From the NCBI GenBank assembly GCA_037043455.1, contig JAWPHD010002623.1, positions 184,342 to 248,341 of the forward strand: a stretch of 64,000 bases of DNA, read 5' to 3'. Of this stretch, positions 35,365 through 47,233 are shown one piece after another (positions within the stretch are counted from its first letter, which is position 1; the number at the start of each line of letters is the position of its first letter). The notes beneath the pieces are model-generated. The model had not been told where the DNA came from, did not search any database, and saw nothing but the letters and a program-made list of their open reading frames with translations. This stretch comes from Cyrtodaria siliqua. Its lineage: Eukaryota; Mollusca; Bivalvia; Adapedonta; Hiatellidae. Position numbers and translations under genes: made by a program.

Positions 35365-35705
35365 ACAAAGGACAATAACTCTAATTTGAATGATGACAAG
35401 AGTTACGGTTCTTGCACTCTGCCCTTCCTCTCATTGCCCTTGTGTGTGTGAAGTTCAATGCAGTCCTATCAGCAGTTTTGAAGATATGTGATTGGACAAA
35501 CATTCTAAGTATAAAATTACAAAACGCAATAACTCTAATTTGAACGATGACAGAGTTAAGGTTCTTGCACGCTGCACTTCCTCTCATTGCCCTCTATCAT
35601 TGTGTGGAGTTTTATTGCAGTCAAATCAGTAGTTTTGAAGACATGCAAGAAAGTGTGAAGGACAGACAAAGCAGCAACTATATGCTTCCTTCGGGAAGCA
35701 TATAA
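35365..35705 (+). repeat. twofold dispersed repeat ending in palindrome
   Basis: 'acaataactctaatttgaat' plus 'gatgaca' and 'cactctgcccttcctctcat' occur twice about 150 bp apart. It ends with the palindrome atatgcttccttcgggaagcatat (centred near 35,690). Confidence 0.65.
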
Positions 35706-36009
35706 ATGAAAACAGGACTGGCAGTAATACTGAGATGTGAAAAAGCAATTAGTTGAAGCTGCGGCTGATGTCAGATGTCTTGCAAGTGAAAATAACTAGC
35801 AATATAGATTGCATTTTAAAATCCAAAATGGAAGTTACAAAGACTAAACGAATATAATTCTATAATTAAAAGAAATACATAGAACTATTATATGATGAGG
35901 TGCTTATTCATTATTGAATAGGGCTAAATGGCAATTCTAAAAATAAATTGGAACCGTTAATGATTTCGGACAAACAGTTTATTACTAATAATTACAGTTT
36001 ATTATTGAT

Positions 36010-36735
36010 GTTGTTATGCCATGATGCCACTGATGTTGTTATGTCGGGATGTCATTGATGTTGTTATGCCGTGATGTCATTGATGTTGTTATGCCGTGGT
36101 GTCATTGATGTTGTTATGCCGTGATATCACCGATGTTGTTATGCCGTGATGTCACCGATGTTGTTAAGCCGTGATGTCATTGATGTTGTTATGCCATGAT
36201 GTCATTGATGTTGTTATGCCGTGATGTCACCGATGTTGTTATGCCGTGATGTCATTGATGTTGTTATGCCATGATGTCATTGATGTTGTTATGCCGTGAT
36301 GTCACCGATGTTGTTATGCCGTGATGTCACTGATGTCGTGATGTCACCGATGTTGTTATGCCGTGATGTCACCAATGTTGTTATGCCATGATGTCATTGA
36401 TGTTGTTATGCCATGATGTCATTGATGTTGCTATGCCGTGATGTCATTGATGTTATGCCATGATGTCACCGATGTTGTTATGCCATAATGTCATTGATGT
36501 TGTTATGCCATGATGTCATTGATGTTGTTATGCCATGATGTCACCAATGTTGTTATGCCATGATGTCACTGATGTTGTTATGCCATGATGTCATTGATGC
36601 TGTTATGCCGTGATGTCATTGATGTTATGCCGTGATGTCATTGATGTTGTTATGCCATGATGTCACTGATGTTGTTATGCCATGCTGTGATGTCATTGAT
36701 GTTGTTATTCCATGATGTCACTGATGTTGTTATGC
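36010..36735. repeat. 25-bp minisatellite
   Basis: About 29 copies of tgatgttgttatgccgtgat with gtcat, with c/t and a/g variants and a few deleted units. Confidence 0.95.
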
Positions 36736-36779
36736 AATTAGTGCATTGGGATATGTAAACACCCATTTTTATATGTCAG

Positions 36780-37455
36780 AACTAGATGGGTGTTCCGCGG
36801 AACACGTGTCGCCTGTCAGCGCTTTGACAGTATTACTAGGAATCTTTATGTGAGGAAGCTATCCAGCTGGCTTGCGGAACGGCGGTGGTTCTACCCAGGT
36901 GCCCGCCCGTGCACGAAAATTGCCCAGAGGGGCACCTGGGGTCTTCCTCCAACAGTGAAAGCTAGAAAGTCGCCATATGACCTTAGCTGTTGGTGCGACT
37001 ATAAAATCCAATTCAATTCCAATTCCAATTGACAGTATAACAAGGTTTTTTGGACTCAGATAAATGACCTTGACAAACTGGCCTGAGTAAGTTTTAGTGA
37101 AGAAAAGAATGAGTATTTAACCCATATAATGACCTTCAGTGTGACCTTGATCTTTATATTTTAGAATGGTCATGTCGATGTTGTCATGATGAGTACATAT
37201 TGAAAGTTTGATGAAAACATTTCAAGAAATGAGAGTTATAGCAAACGTTAAGTTTTCGTGAAGAAAAAATTAGTATTTAACCCTTATAATGACCTTTCGT
37301 GTGACCTTGACCTTTATATTTTAGTATGGTCATGTCGATGTTGTCGTGAAGAGTATATATTGAAAGTCTGATCACAAAATATCAAGAAATGAGAAAGTTA
37401 CAACCAACGTTAATTTATTGTGACGGACAGACTGACGAAAGACAAAGTGATCCCT
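36780..37455 (+). mobile_element. family-3 dispersed element, diverged
   Basis: Starts 'actagatgggtgttccgcgg', contains two copies of 'tgtgaccttga(c/t)ctttatat' with 'ggtcatgtcgatgttgtc', and ends in 'gacaaagtgatccctatg'. An internal foreign piece lies at 36,825-37,030. Confidence 0.55.
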
Positions 37456-39140
37456 ATGTATTACATTTTTCTTCGAAAAGGCGGCACAAACATGTAATTA
37501 ATTTCTATATAGGGCTTTCAAAGGCTGCTGCGTACAAAAGCGCACTACTAAATAAATACAAGTGTATAAATCTGTAGCTATATATAGTCTTGTAATTATT
37601 CTATATAGACGATGTCTGTGAGGCCAATTATTAAATTATTGATGCAGATGAAAGCGAAAGTGATTTAGATATGGCAGTTAACCAGAGATACCGAGAAACT
37701 ATAAACGTTGTAACATGTCTGCTATGCACAGTCTAGCCTTGTTTTGCAATCATGAGAATTAAATGTGCTAAAAAGACATCGATATAAAACTTTTACATAT
37801 CGGAAAGCAGATACAAGAAAGTACATGCTTACAAAATGTACATACAACAAGAAAGTTTACCTCGAGACAGTGTACTATTGCCTGTCATGGTGGGTGGGGT
37901 GCAGGAATAAAAAAGTGACAAAACATGTAACAATAGTTAACACGGCCTACAAATTGTTACGACTGATGACATATGACATTTTTGTTTACTTTTAAATTCC
38001 TATTTCATTTATCTCTTTAAATAACATCAGCTGACTTTTAACACATTCTTCATTACTACGTTTCTTTCTTCTTGGCGAAAGTTTGTATTTTTTACATTTA
38101 AGTTGAATCCATTGGCTAAAAACAAGCTGTAGATATATTTACACTTTTATCTTGAGTGAGGAGTTAGTTCTAATCCCAAAACAATATGCCTATAAACTTA
38201 AAGTAGTTAGATTCACAACTTAAATTATATTTAAATACTGCCATGTGTGTAGTTTTGACTGTTGAAATTGCAAACTTTAACTTATCAAATAATTATTTTT
38301 TTAAACTACAAAATGAGTCCATGGGACACAGATTGCCCGCTTTAGTGGTGTGTCACATAAAAATGGACTTCATGAAAACCTGAATGTAAAACTGGCGTCC
38401 TTACAGAAGGAGGGTAACATTATATGCCCATTCCACATTTGTGGCTGGGTATATAAATGCAGGCATATGTGCAGCAGAAAAGCAAATAGCAAATTTTAAA
38501 ACCTTAATCTTTTAAAAACATTAAACATATTTCTTTCGAGTGCTTTTAAACAGAGTACATCAGGATTGGTACTTTTTTAAAATTGTTCAAATACATTATT
38601 TCTGTATTAAATTTGATAGAAATCATTACGTCGTCCCGCCTTAATTCCATTAAGCGTTGTGAAAGCTTAGATTAGCACGATTTTATAACGGATATTTCGA
38701 CAATGAAACACGTTTAAAAATTGTTTTTTACTGAAAAAATGTGTTAACGCACCTAAGAAATAAATAAAATACCCGAAGAAGGTTTTTCCTATGGTTACGT
38801 ACCATGGAGATGGCGTTAAAAAAACAAACTGTGACCGTTCCACTTGACAGCTATTTATGACTACGGGATTACTATATGGCCTGATACGACTATTTATAAT
38901 TTATACTTATTAAAAGTTGCGCTTTATTATAGGAAAGTCTTAATGTAATCTATATATTCGTACTATTTCTCATTTTAAATTGGTAATTTAATAGCTTTTT
39001 AAAATCTAGCCCCAAAGCTGATGTGCCTCCTTTAAGCTGAATATTATTATATAGACAAAAAATACTGAGCACCAAACAAAACATATAAGTGTTTTATGAA
39101 TACACGGCAAACCAGTCCACATTCAAGGGAGATAACTCAC

Positions 39141-39345
39141 CTGTGATACTGCACAGCAGACGTAATGTTGGGTTCTCATTTGGGTACTGGTTGATCATGC
39201 CTTTCTGGGCAGTCTTGGGCACCGGTATTGTCAGTGTTATAGGCTTGTGGAATTTACGTCGCCGAGGCTCCACCGTAACAATGGGACTGCAGGCAACACG
39301 GTTGCCACAAAGTTTTGTGATGATTTCTGGAGCAATTGGTTGTGC
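39141..39345 (-). CDS. ANK: ankyrin exon 4: second ZU5 module
   Basis: The 205 bp encode 68 residues starting [15 protein letters not shown], then [18 protein letters not shown], then LRLLCSIT. The block [18 protein letters not shown] is almost invariant in ankyrins and identifies the second ZU5 module, which packs against UPA in the ZU5-ZU5-UPA supramodule. The acceptor is CTACACTAG and the donor is CAG|GTGAGTT. It enters in phase 0 and leaves one base of a Gly codon for exon 5. Confidence 0.96.
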
Positions 39346-39610
39346 CTAGTGTAGAAACATAAAATTTGAGTTAAATTTTTAAGGGTAAAATCAGATAACA
39401 TATTTTGTTTAAATAAATACAAAAGATTTCAAAAGTATCTTATATTTTTAAAATTTATTTTAAAATGTTTCATTTTTGCCCTATGCGGGCTGTCATCCTC
39501 GTTGAACGCATCATAGTACCAGCACATTCAAACGCCCCGCCTGACAAGGTCTTCAGCGATGATCACCTGAACATATAATTTTCAGTTTCGGTTGACAACT
39601 AGTTGCATAC

Positions 39611-39822
39611 CTGTAGTCCGACTTTGATCCTCTTGTTCAGCGCCCCCTGGGGGAACACAGCCTGAACCTGTGGCACGACCTTGGAACTGATGACTCCGCC
39701 CTCGTCTCCAATCATCTGATTCTCGATCCTGACCCTGGTCACTATGGCGAAATACTGTGGCAAGTCTGTGGTCAAGATGCGTGTGATCCTCTTGGCCGCG
39801 AGGTCATCTTCACCCTCAAATT
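39611..39822 (-). CDS. ANK: ankyrin exon 3: ZU5 end and start of second ZU5
   Basis: The 212 bp encode about 71 residues: [16 protein letters not shown], then [20 protein letters not shown], then [20 protein letters not shown] ending in VGLQ. This is the join between the two ZU5 modules, with the family's FPQGALxKRIxVGLQ strand clear. The acceptor is TTTTGTGCAG and the donor is CAG|GTATGC. The first two bases complete a Glu codon begun by exon 2, and the exon ends on a codon boundary. It is separated from exon 4 by only 265 bp, the shortest intron in the window. Confidence 0.95.
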
Positions 39823-40484
39823 CTGCACAAAAGAGTCAATATCAATGAATGTGTTGTACTAATGGGCCGTTTATAATAATACAGGTGTTTTTTTTGTGTT
39901 TTTTTTAAATCCGATTTTATTATTACTAAGTTACGTATTGACAGCTTTTCAGTTTTCAGCAGCATTTTTTAAATGTTTTTTTTTTTTTTTTTAGATATTT
40001 GATGCGCTGTACATAAATATTCTATGATTTTCATCAGATTTTTACAAGTACTTAAATTATAATCAAATCAAACTTATTTATTATGCAAACTTTATAACAG
40101 TTATAAGTTCCCTATGACATAACAACAGAAAATCTAGCCCAACTACATTCAAACTGTATACCGGTAAATTCTAGCGGTATGTAATGTTCTATGTTTTAAA
40201 CTAATTCTAATACACAATTAATTTTAATTAACGGTAAAGTTTCCTAAGTCGAATATTTGGATTCTGCTGGGATAAATATTTAAAGGTTCTTTTAATGGTT
40301 TAGAGGGCAACATAACTTTCAAACAAGTTAGTACAAGTTTACATTTATTCAATTTGAATTTCACTAAACATTCAATTCAATCAAAATTTGTTATATAGAG
40401 CAAATGTTTTAGCCAAAATAAAATGAAGTTTACAAGTCAGACCATTTACAAAATACCCATCAGTGTTTGTTTCTTAAGCCAAAA

Positions 40485-41095
40485 AAAAAAGAAGCTGTGT
40501 TTCCTATTGCGTGCTCTGAAAAAATAGGGTAGGTCGGTAGGCATTTTCTTTTCTTCTTTTTTTTCTCTTTTTTTGAGCAAGATATTGTCAGGTTCTATTT
40601 ATCTCATAAGCCCCATACAAGTTGATGATGATACACATGAAAGTTTCTCTGTGATGTTGTCAGTTTACCTCGATATATGACCGCCCCAGTTAAATTATGC
40701 ATTCCTGTTACAAATAATAGGACACTTTAAACCAGAAGACCTTTGTTTAACATGGATTTTACTAATTAGTTTAATAGTTATAATTAGCAGCGCATTGTTT
40801 ACATGAAAGAAAAACATTAAAGTCTGAATGTATTGTGACATTCCAGGCATATCATATGGCTTACCTAAATAGTTTCCACTTTTGCGGTGTAATTTGGTAA
40901 TAATTTGCAGATACCACTAGTGCCCAGTGGATTACAGAAAATATAGAATGGTGTTATGTTTCACTTCCATGATGTAAGCTATGTGATAAATCATTGTTCA
41001 GAACAAATTGATTTTTAATTTTTTTATAAATAAACAGTTTTTGAATAAAAAGTTTTAGCCCCTTAAAAATAGGGTCAGTCGGGCCACAAGAAACT
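40485..41095. mobile_element. MITE-like repeat, copy B, inverted
   Basis: Matches the 4,014-4,281 element in opposite orientation ('gtgtttcctattgcgtgctc' at the low end, 'agggtcagtcgggcc' at the high end). About 340 bp of extra sequence lies at 40,690-41,030, inserted here or deleted in copy A. Confidence 0.55.
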
Positions 41096-41424
41096 AAGGT
41101 ATTTTTTCTATTTGGCCCAATAAACAAATATCATGATCATAGAAAATCTTACCACAAGATAGGGTAACAAAAGCCCTCAAAGAAAGGTTCAAAATATGGA
41201 ATTTAAGGTTATACTACAAGGCTTTGGTTCAACCAGTTACTGTTAAACATTTATAAATATTGAAAAATTAATAAAAAGCTTGGGTATGTTAAAATAATTA
41301 AATGGAGCCAAACATAATTCACAATTTACGATGTTAATAGTTAGGGAAGGACATGAACCTATATTAGAAATTGTACAAAAACACAAGTTACCTTCTACAA
41401 ACAAACAGAATGGCAAATAAAAAC

Positions 41425-42375
41425 AAGAGGTCAATGACCTTGAAGCTCTACCGATAGGTTTTTGAGCATTCCTGTGAAGTTTCATGAAAATCCGACCAGT
41501 AGTTTCAGAGGAGTAGTCGCTACAAGTTTTCATTATATAACTCTATGTAAACAAAGAGGGCTGCTGGCGGCCATGTTTGATGTCAAATTAAAATAATTTT
41601 TGACAAGGACCAACATCATGTCATACTGATCATTTTAGAAAAAGTCCCATATCAATATCACTTATAGTTTTCAAGAAGTAGTCGCTACAAACTTGTATGT
41701 TGAAAATCTATTTTTAGCTGTGGCGGCCATCTTGAATTTCCGGCCGACCTGAAATTCTACTAGGATCAATTAGACATCAAGAGCAACATTCCTGTGAAGT
41801 TTCATGAAAATCCGTCGAGTAGTTACAGAGGAGTAGTCGCTACAAGTTTTGACTAGATAACTCTATGTAAACAAAAACGGCCGCTGACAGCCATGTTTAA
41901 CATCGAATCAAAACGATTTTCGACAAGGACCAACATCATGCTTATCATTTTAGAAAAAGTCCCATATCGGTATCACTTATAGTTTTCAAGAAGTAGTCGC
42001 TACAAACTTGTTTTTTGAAAATCTATTTTTAGCCGTGGCGGCCATCTTGAATTTCCGACTAACCTGAAATGTTGTTAGGATCATTTAGACATCAAGAGCA
42101 ACATTCCTGTGAAGTTCCATGGAAATCCGTTGAGTAGTTTCAGAGGAGTAGTCGCTACAAGTTTTTACTAAATAACTTGATGTAAACAAAGATGGCTAGA
42201 CTTCAACTAGACTTCATGGGCAACATTTCTGTTAAGTTTCATGAAAATCCATTCAGTAGTTTCAGAGGAGTAGTCGCTACAAAAAAAAAGTATACGGACG
42301 GATTGACGGACGGACGGACGGACGAGGGACACCGCACCACGGCATAAGCTCTGCTGATCTCTGATCAGTAGAGCT
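41425..42375 (+). mobile_element. family-2 dispersed element
   Basis: Starts 'aagaggtcaatgaccttgaa' with gctctaccgat. Three to four internal units contain 'gaggagtagtcgctacaag'. It ends with (ggac)n and 'gatctctgatcagtagagct'. The ends are inverted around AGCTCTAC/GTAGAGCT. No open frame. Confidence 0.75.
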
Positions 42376-42689
42376 AACAAGTAAACCTAGGCAATCGTGC
42401 ATCTTTGAGGGTTACCTTAGGACATTGCCTGGATTTAAATGAAGTATAAAAACAACTAAAACCAATAAAAGCTACAGGTATTTAAGTCATAAATAAACTC
42501 TAGAATTTGGATGTTCCTGGAAAAGTGTATTGATGTCAATACTGCTCATCTTTAACCCTCTCATGTTTCCGCATCTCATTAAAGCTACAGACCCATTACA
42601 TAAATTGCATGCCTCTTTGTTATTAATTTCATGTTCACCCGCTTATAACAGGTAGCACTTTAATTTCCAGTGAAAAGGGGTTCTCTCTC

Positions 42690-42757
42690 TCCGGGCTCAA
42701 ACACGTGACCTTTTGATTAACAGTCAGGGGTTCTAAACCACTGAGCTGTAGGGGACA
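42690..42757 (-). pseudogene. tRNA-like relic
   Basis: On minus: box A-like cagctcagtggtttag, a loop ctgttaa that would read anticodon GTT, and box B-like gtttgagccc. Acceptor and anticodon stems do not pair well, so this is a decayed tRNA copy or SINE head. Confidence 0.45.
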
Positions 42758-43020
42758 TGATACGTTTAGTACCATTTATTAAGATGAAAAACAACATATT
42801 TGAATGCACTTCAAGATGTATCATATAATTATTCTATCATGTTGCACAAGAAAGTTAACCTTGCATGGTGTTAAACTATATTTAATCAAACTGAAACTAG
42901 GATTTTATCTCAAAACAACTTTATCTCGATGTTAATAACTTTGTGCATGTGTGTGCGCAAGTGATTGTATAATGCCTATTCAGTTTTAAAAATGTTAAGT
43001 TTCAATTCAACACATATTTG

Positions 43021-43093
43021 TGTTGTAGTGGTTATCTTAAAGTATTAAAGAGCAAATAAGAGCCAAGGTCCCTGGTTCAAATCCTGTTTCAAC
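43021..43093 (+). pseudogene. tRNA-like relic
   Basis: Box A-like tagtggttatctta and box B-like ggttcaaatcc about 45 bp apart. Stems are not convincing. Confidence 0.35.
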
Positions 43094-43669
43094 ATCTTTT
43101 TATGAAATATATATTAGGAAGTTGTATATTTATCAAGTTACCTGGACAAAAGGCCAAATAAAAATGTGATTTATTACGCATAGATTTCTGGCCTATATAC
43201 CGACTTTTGGGATTGTTCATCAGACTGAAACTACTTCAACCATGACATTCATATTCACGAGTTAGTACTATTTGAAGTATAGGGTCTGTAGCTTTAAGAT
43301 AACCGAATAGGATATTCATTTTGACACAGTATGTCAAATACAACGGACAGTGATTCCTTATGTGCCATCCATGTAGGCCACATACATAATACAACCCTAA
43401 TACACCCTAGTAGACATTTAAAATACGGTCAAACTTGCTCATGCGACCACGTACATTCAGCGACCAATTGTCTTATGCGACCACTTTTGAGTCCCCCCCG
43501 AGCATTTTCCTTCTATAGTGTAAGTGTATTAAGCAACTTTTGCCTAACACGACCAATGACCGTCGGTTTTCAAAACAAATATCAGTAAATGAGAAAAGTG
43601 GACTATCAAATCATAAACTAGACGGGGTTGTTTTTGTAACAAAAACGTACGTCTCCCCCATAATTTATG

Positions 43670-44455
43670 AACCAACCTGGCTGAAAGTTGTGCTCTGCAT
43701 GTCGTCTCGATATGGTGAACATTTGCGTTATTTCAAAATCCATCAAGCGATTCAAGAAATTTGGAGCCGACACGAAATATAGTGCATATGACCTATAAGT
43801 GTGACCTTAACCTTGAACGGACATGGCTGGAAGTTGCACTCTGCACGTCGTCTAGATATGGTGAACATTTGTGCCAAGACATTTCAAAATCCCTCAAGCG
43901 GCTTAAGAGATATGGAGAGGACACGAAATATAGTGCATATTACCTTCAACCTCTAAGTGTGACCTTGACATTGAACGGACGTGGCTGAAAGTTGCGCTCT
44001 GCACGTAGTCTCAATATGATGAACATTTGTGCCAAGTTATTTCAAAATCTAGCGGTAAAAGAAATATGGAGAGGACTCGAAATATAGTGCATATGACCTT
44101 CGACCTCGACCTTGAACGGACGTGGCTGGAAGTTGCGCGCTGCACGTTGTCTCGATATGGTGAACACTTGTGCCAAGTTATTTCAAAATCCCTCAAGTGG
44201 TTCAAGAGATATGGAGAGGACATGAAATAAAGTGCATATGACCTTCGTCATCTATGAACTTGACCTTGAACGGACTTGGCTCGAAGTTGCGCTCTGCACG
44301 TTGTCTCGATATGGTGAATATTTGTGTCGAGTTATATCCAAATCCCTCAAGCGGTTCAAGAGATATGGAGAAGACAGGACTTGTGACGGACAGAGATCCA
44401 GACAGACAGACATTCAAGCTAAAAACAATATGTCCCCCCAGTCTGGAGAGAAATA
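43670..44455 (+). repeat. family-4 repeat, ~142-156 bp units
   Basis: Five diverged tandem units with 'gaccttgaacggacgtggct', 'ggaagttgcgctctgcacgt' and 'tcgatatggtgaacatttgt'. Unit starts are near 43,680, 43,828, 43,984, 44,126 and 44,279. Confidence 0.85.
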
Positions 44456-44695
44456 ATTATCGGCTTATTGTGTCCAGATTGAATAATAACGCCTTTGTGT
44501 GTTGTTAACAATTGAAATGAGAGAGGTGCGGACAAGTTTTGTCGCAAGACAATCGTATCAATCGCAACATTCTCTGCAATTTCCGATTAAAGGATTATTA
44601 TTTAAGGACATTAGCCGAGTGTTCTTGTTGATCTGTCTGCAAGATTCAAGATAATAATTGACCTTGACTTTTGTAGGAACATGCATAGCTACCGA

Positions 44696-46070
44696 AGCAA
44701 GAGGCCCTGTGGACGCTCTACTGGCTAATATGGCTCTTATAATAACAATGAAGCGAGTGACTGCTATTTATGTTTTCTTAATAGTTTCGAGCAAAAAATA
44801 GCTTTTTAACTAAATCAAGGGCCATAACTAAAGAATCTGGTAAAGTTTGGTAACGATCAGATGGAAAATGAAGGCCCTACCGTATTAACGAGGCAAAATA
44901 TAGCATTTTTAACTAAATCAAGAGCCATAACTCCTCTGTGACTGGTTTTCGAACTTGTCCGAGCTTTCATTGATATTAACAATCTGTGCAAGTTTGGTAA
45001 AGATCAAATAATAAATGAAGGTCCTAGAGTGTTCACAAGGCTTAATATGGCATTTTTCAGCAAAACAAGGGCCATAACTCCGTTGAAATTATTTTGATCT
45101 TGCCGGTTTTTGAACTTGTTCGAGCTTTCATTGATATAAAGACACTGGCAAAATTAAGTAAAGATTCGATTAATATTGAAGGCCATAGAGTGTTCACAAG
45201 GCAGAAAATAGCATTTTTCAGAAAAAAAAAGGGCCATAACTCCGGTGTTAATGATCCGATTTTTAAACTTGTTCGAGCTTTCATTGAAATTAACAATCTG
45301 TGCAAGTTTGGTAAAGATCAAATAATAAATGAAGGTGCTAGAGTGTTCACAAGGCAGAAAATGCCATTTTTCGGAAAAAACAAGGGCCATAACTCTGGTG
45401 TTACTGACCCAATTCAGCTGATTTTCGAACTTATTCAAGCTATAATTAGTATTAACAATCTGTGCAAGTTTGGTAACGATCAAATAATAAATGAAGGTGC
45501 TAGAGCGTTCACAAGGCAGAAAATAGAAATTTTCAGAAAAAACAAGGGCCACAACTCCGGTGAAATTATTCCGATCTGGCTGGTTTTCGAACTTGTCCGA
45601 GCTTTCATTGGTATTAACAATCTGTGCAAGTTTGGTAACGATCAAATAATAAATGAAGGTGCTAGAGCGTTCACAAGGCAGAAAATAGCAATTTTCAGAA
45701 AAAACAAAGGCCGTAACTCCGGTGTTACTGATCAAATTTGGCTGGTTTTCGAACTTGTCCGAGCTTTCATTGATATTAACAATCTGTGCAAGTTTGGTAA
45801 AGATCAAATAATAATGAAGGTGCTAGAGTGTTCACAAGGCACATTTTTCAGCAAAACAAGGGCCATAACTCCTGTGAAATTATTCCGATCTGGCTGGTTT
45901 TCGAACTTGTCCTAGCTTTCATTGATATTAACAACCTGTTAAAGTTTGGTAAAGATCGAATGAAAAATGAAGGCCCTATTGTGGTAACAAGACAAAAGTT
46001 AACGACGGACGCCGGCCGGCCGGCCGCCCGTACGACGGACAACTAGCCATCCCATAAGCTCTAGTAGAGC
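44696..46070 (+). mobile_element. family-1 dispersed element, long copy
   Basis: Starts 'aagaggccctgtggacgctc' with tactggc and ends 'cataagctctagtagagct'. Seven or so ~145-150 bp units contain 'acaagggccataactcc' and 'gttttcgaacttgtccgagc'. Open frames of 273 codons (+) and 217 codons (-) across it reflect unit repetition. Confidence 0.75.
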
Positions 46071-46079
46071 TATAAATCC

Positions 46080-46615
46080 TATATAAGTCTATGTAAAACT
46101 GTGACCCCCGGGGCGGGGACAAATTTGACCCCTGGGTCACCATTTGAACAACTTAGTAGAGGACCATAAGCTGATGCTACATGTAATACATGAGAGCTCT
46201 GTGCCTTGTGGTTTCAGAGAAGAAGATTTTTTTATAGTTTTTTCCTATATATGAAAAACATGCAAAACCTCAATATATAAATTTTGGACCCAGGGGACTT
46301 TATTTGAACAAACTTGATAGTCTAGGCGTTGGCGATCATTTTAAAAGAAAAACTGTTGAAATCTGTTAAGCGGTTCTGGAGAAGATTTTTTAAGGTTTCG
46401 ACCATATATGGTAATGGCAGCCATCTTGGATGTAGCGCTGATCCAATTTTTACAAATCTAAAAAGCATTCATCTAAGGATCATCCATGTGAAGTTTGGTC
46501 AAAATTAGCCAAGCGCTTTCTGAGGAGCAGTCGTTTGCAGAAAAGTTAACGGACGACGGACGAACAACACGCCATCCCATAAGCTCTGCTGGCCCTTGGC
46601 CAGTAGAGCTAAAAA
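46080..46615 (+). mobile_element. family-1-like element, single unit
   Basis: Distinct body with 'ggcagccatcttggatgtag' and the same end 'ctctgctggcccttggccag' plus tagagct. Confidence 0.5.
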
Positions 46616-47078
46616 TTACTGATATATTAGATAAGATCTACACAGTTTTGTGAGAAATAAACGTTTGAAACAAAACTGATTTTCCCCGGCGAATGTATCA
46701 TAAAAGATGCAGTGACAATGTAATAATCAGCTTAATATTTTGTTCTGCTTTCGTCACGGTACTTTATAAGTAGACTCAAATTCGCATAGCGCTATTTTCG
46801 GATACGGCTGTAGATTCGTAGATTGAGTGGTCGCTAAATACAAGTTTGACTGTAATTAACCTGTCGTTATCGAAATTAACAATAAAAGATTTAAAATATC
46901 CAATATTTTTTAAACATAATTTATGGGCAGTCATGTTTATTGATACCAGTTTTGAGTGAAAGAATTTAATAATAATAAACTACTAAATTTCTTTCTTTCG
47001 AACAAATACCTGTAGCCGTGGTAACTAAACAAATACAAAACAAAAGCTCACTCAGCATGCTACTTATTGGTTGCCCAC

Positions 47079-47233
47079 CCTCGAAAGTTCCCGCCATGGC
47101 GCTGGCGACCGCGTCCTCGGTGGCTACCATGGGGTGTTCATACCAGGTCTCGCCGTTGTCACTACGCATGACGGTGATCTCACGTTCCTTCTCCCTCAGC
47201 GAGGCAAAATGTGGCACCTCGATCAGGACTGGC
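47079..47233 (-). CDS. ANK: ankyrin exon 2: ZU5 continuation
   Basis: Encodes PVLIEVPHFASLREKERE followed by MRSDNGETWYEHP, the conserved second part of the ankyrin ZU5 module. The acceptor TTTACAG precedes a G that completes the Gly codon split with exon 1. The donor is the uncertain part. I chose GAG|GTGGGC at 47,078, giving 155 bp, because the spacing from NGETW to RITRI then equals my recollection of vertebrate ankyrin-2 (32 residues). A stronger-looking donor (A|GTGAGC, exon end 47,052) and a weaker one at A|GTAGC keep the same phase and would add 9 or 6 residues. The intron above is 12.8 kb. Domain identity is firm; the 3' edge is less so. Confidence 0.88.

Larger units (their letters stand above)
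32519..39140 (-). other. ANK: intron 4 of ankyrin gene
   Basis: 6.6 kb. Holds family-3 (33,224-33,390; 36,780-37,455) and family-1 (33,519-35,235) repeats, a nested MITE (34,571-34,737), a twofold repeat ending in a palindrome (35,365-35,705) and a 25-bp array (36,010-36,735). 37.5-39.1 kb is AT-rich with no supported feature. Confidence 0.7.
43426..46852. mobile_element. region bounded by mariner-like inverted repeats
   Basis: Left cggtcaaacttgctcatgcg with accac and right gagtggtcgctaaatacaag with tttgactg are inverted copies of each other, each flanked by TA (43,424-43,425 and 46,853-46,854), as Tc1/mariner-type elements leave. The 3.4 kb inside holds family-4 and family-1 repeats and no transposase-like frame. 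Confidence 0.55.
39823..47078 (-). other. ANK: intron 2 of ankyrin gene
   Basis: 7.3 kb. Holds MITE-like copy B (40,485-41,095), family-2 repeat (41,425-42,375), two tRNA-like relics (42,690-42,757; 43,021-43,093) and a 3.4 kb region bounded by mariner-like inverted repeats (43,426-46,852). Confidence 0.7.

Noticed and set aside
43331..44508. Cluster of plus-strand 67-85 codon frames that could be a small gene family
   Set aside because: They follow the family-4 repeat units, have no splice or start context, and diverge without sign of codon constraint.
45094..45915. 273-codon plus and 217-codon minus frames
   Set aside because: Both run through tandem family-1 units near 150 bp, a multiple of 3, so frames stay open by periodicity. 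No known domain is present, and the same units have stops in other copies.
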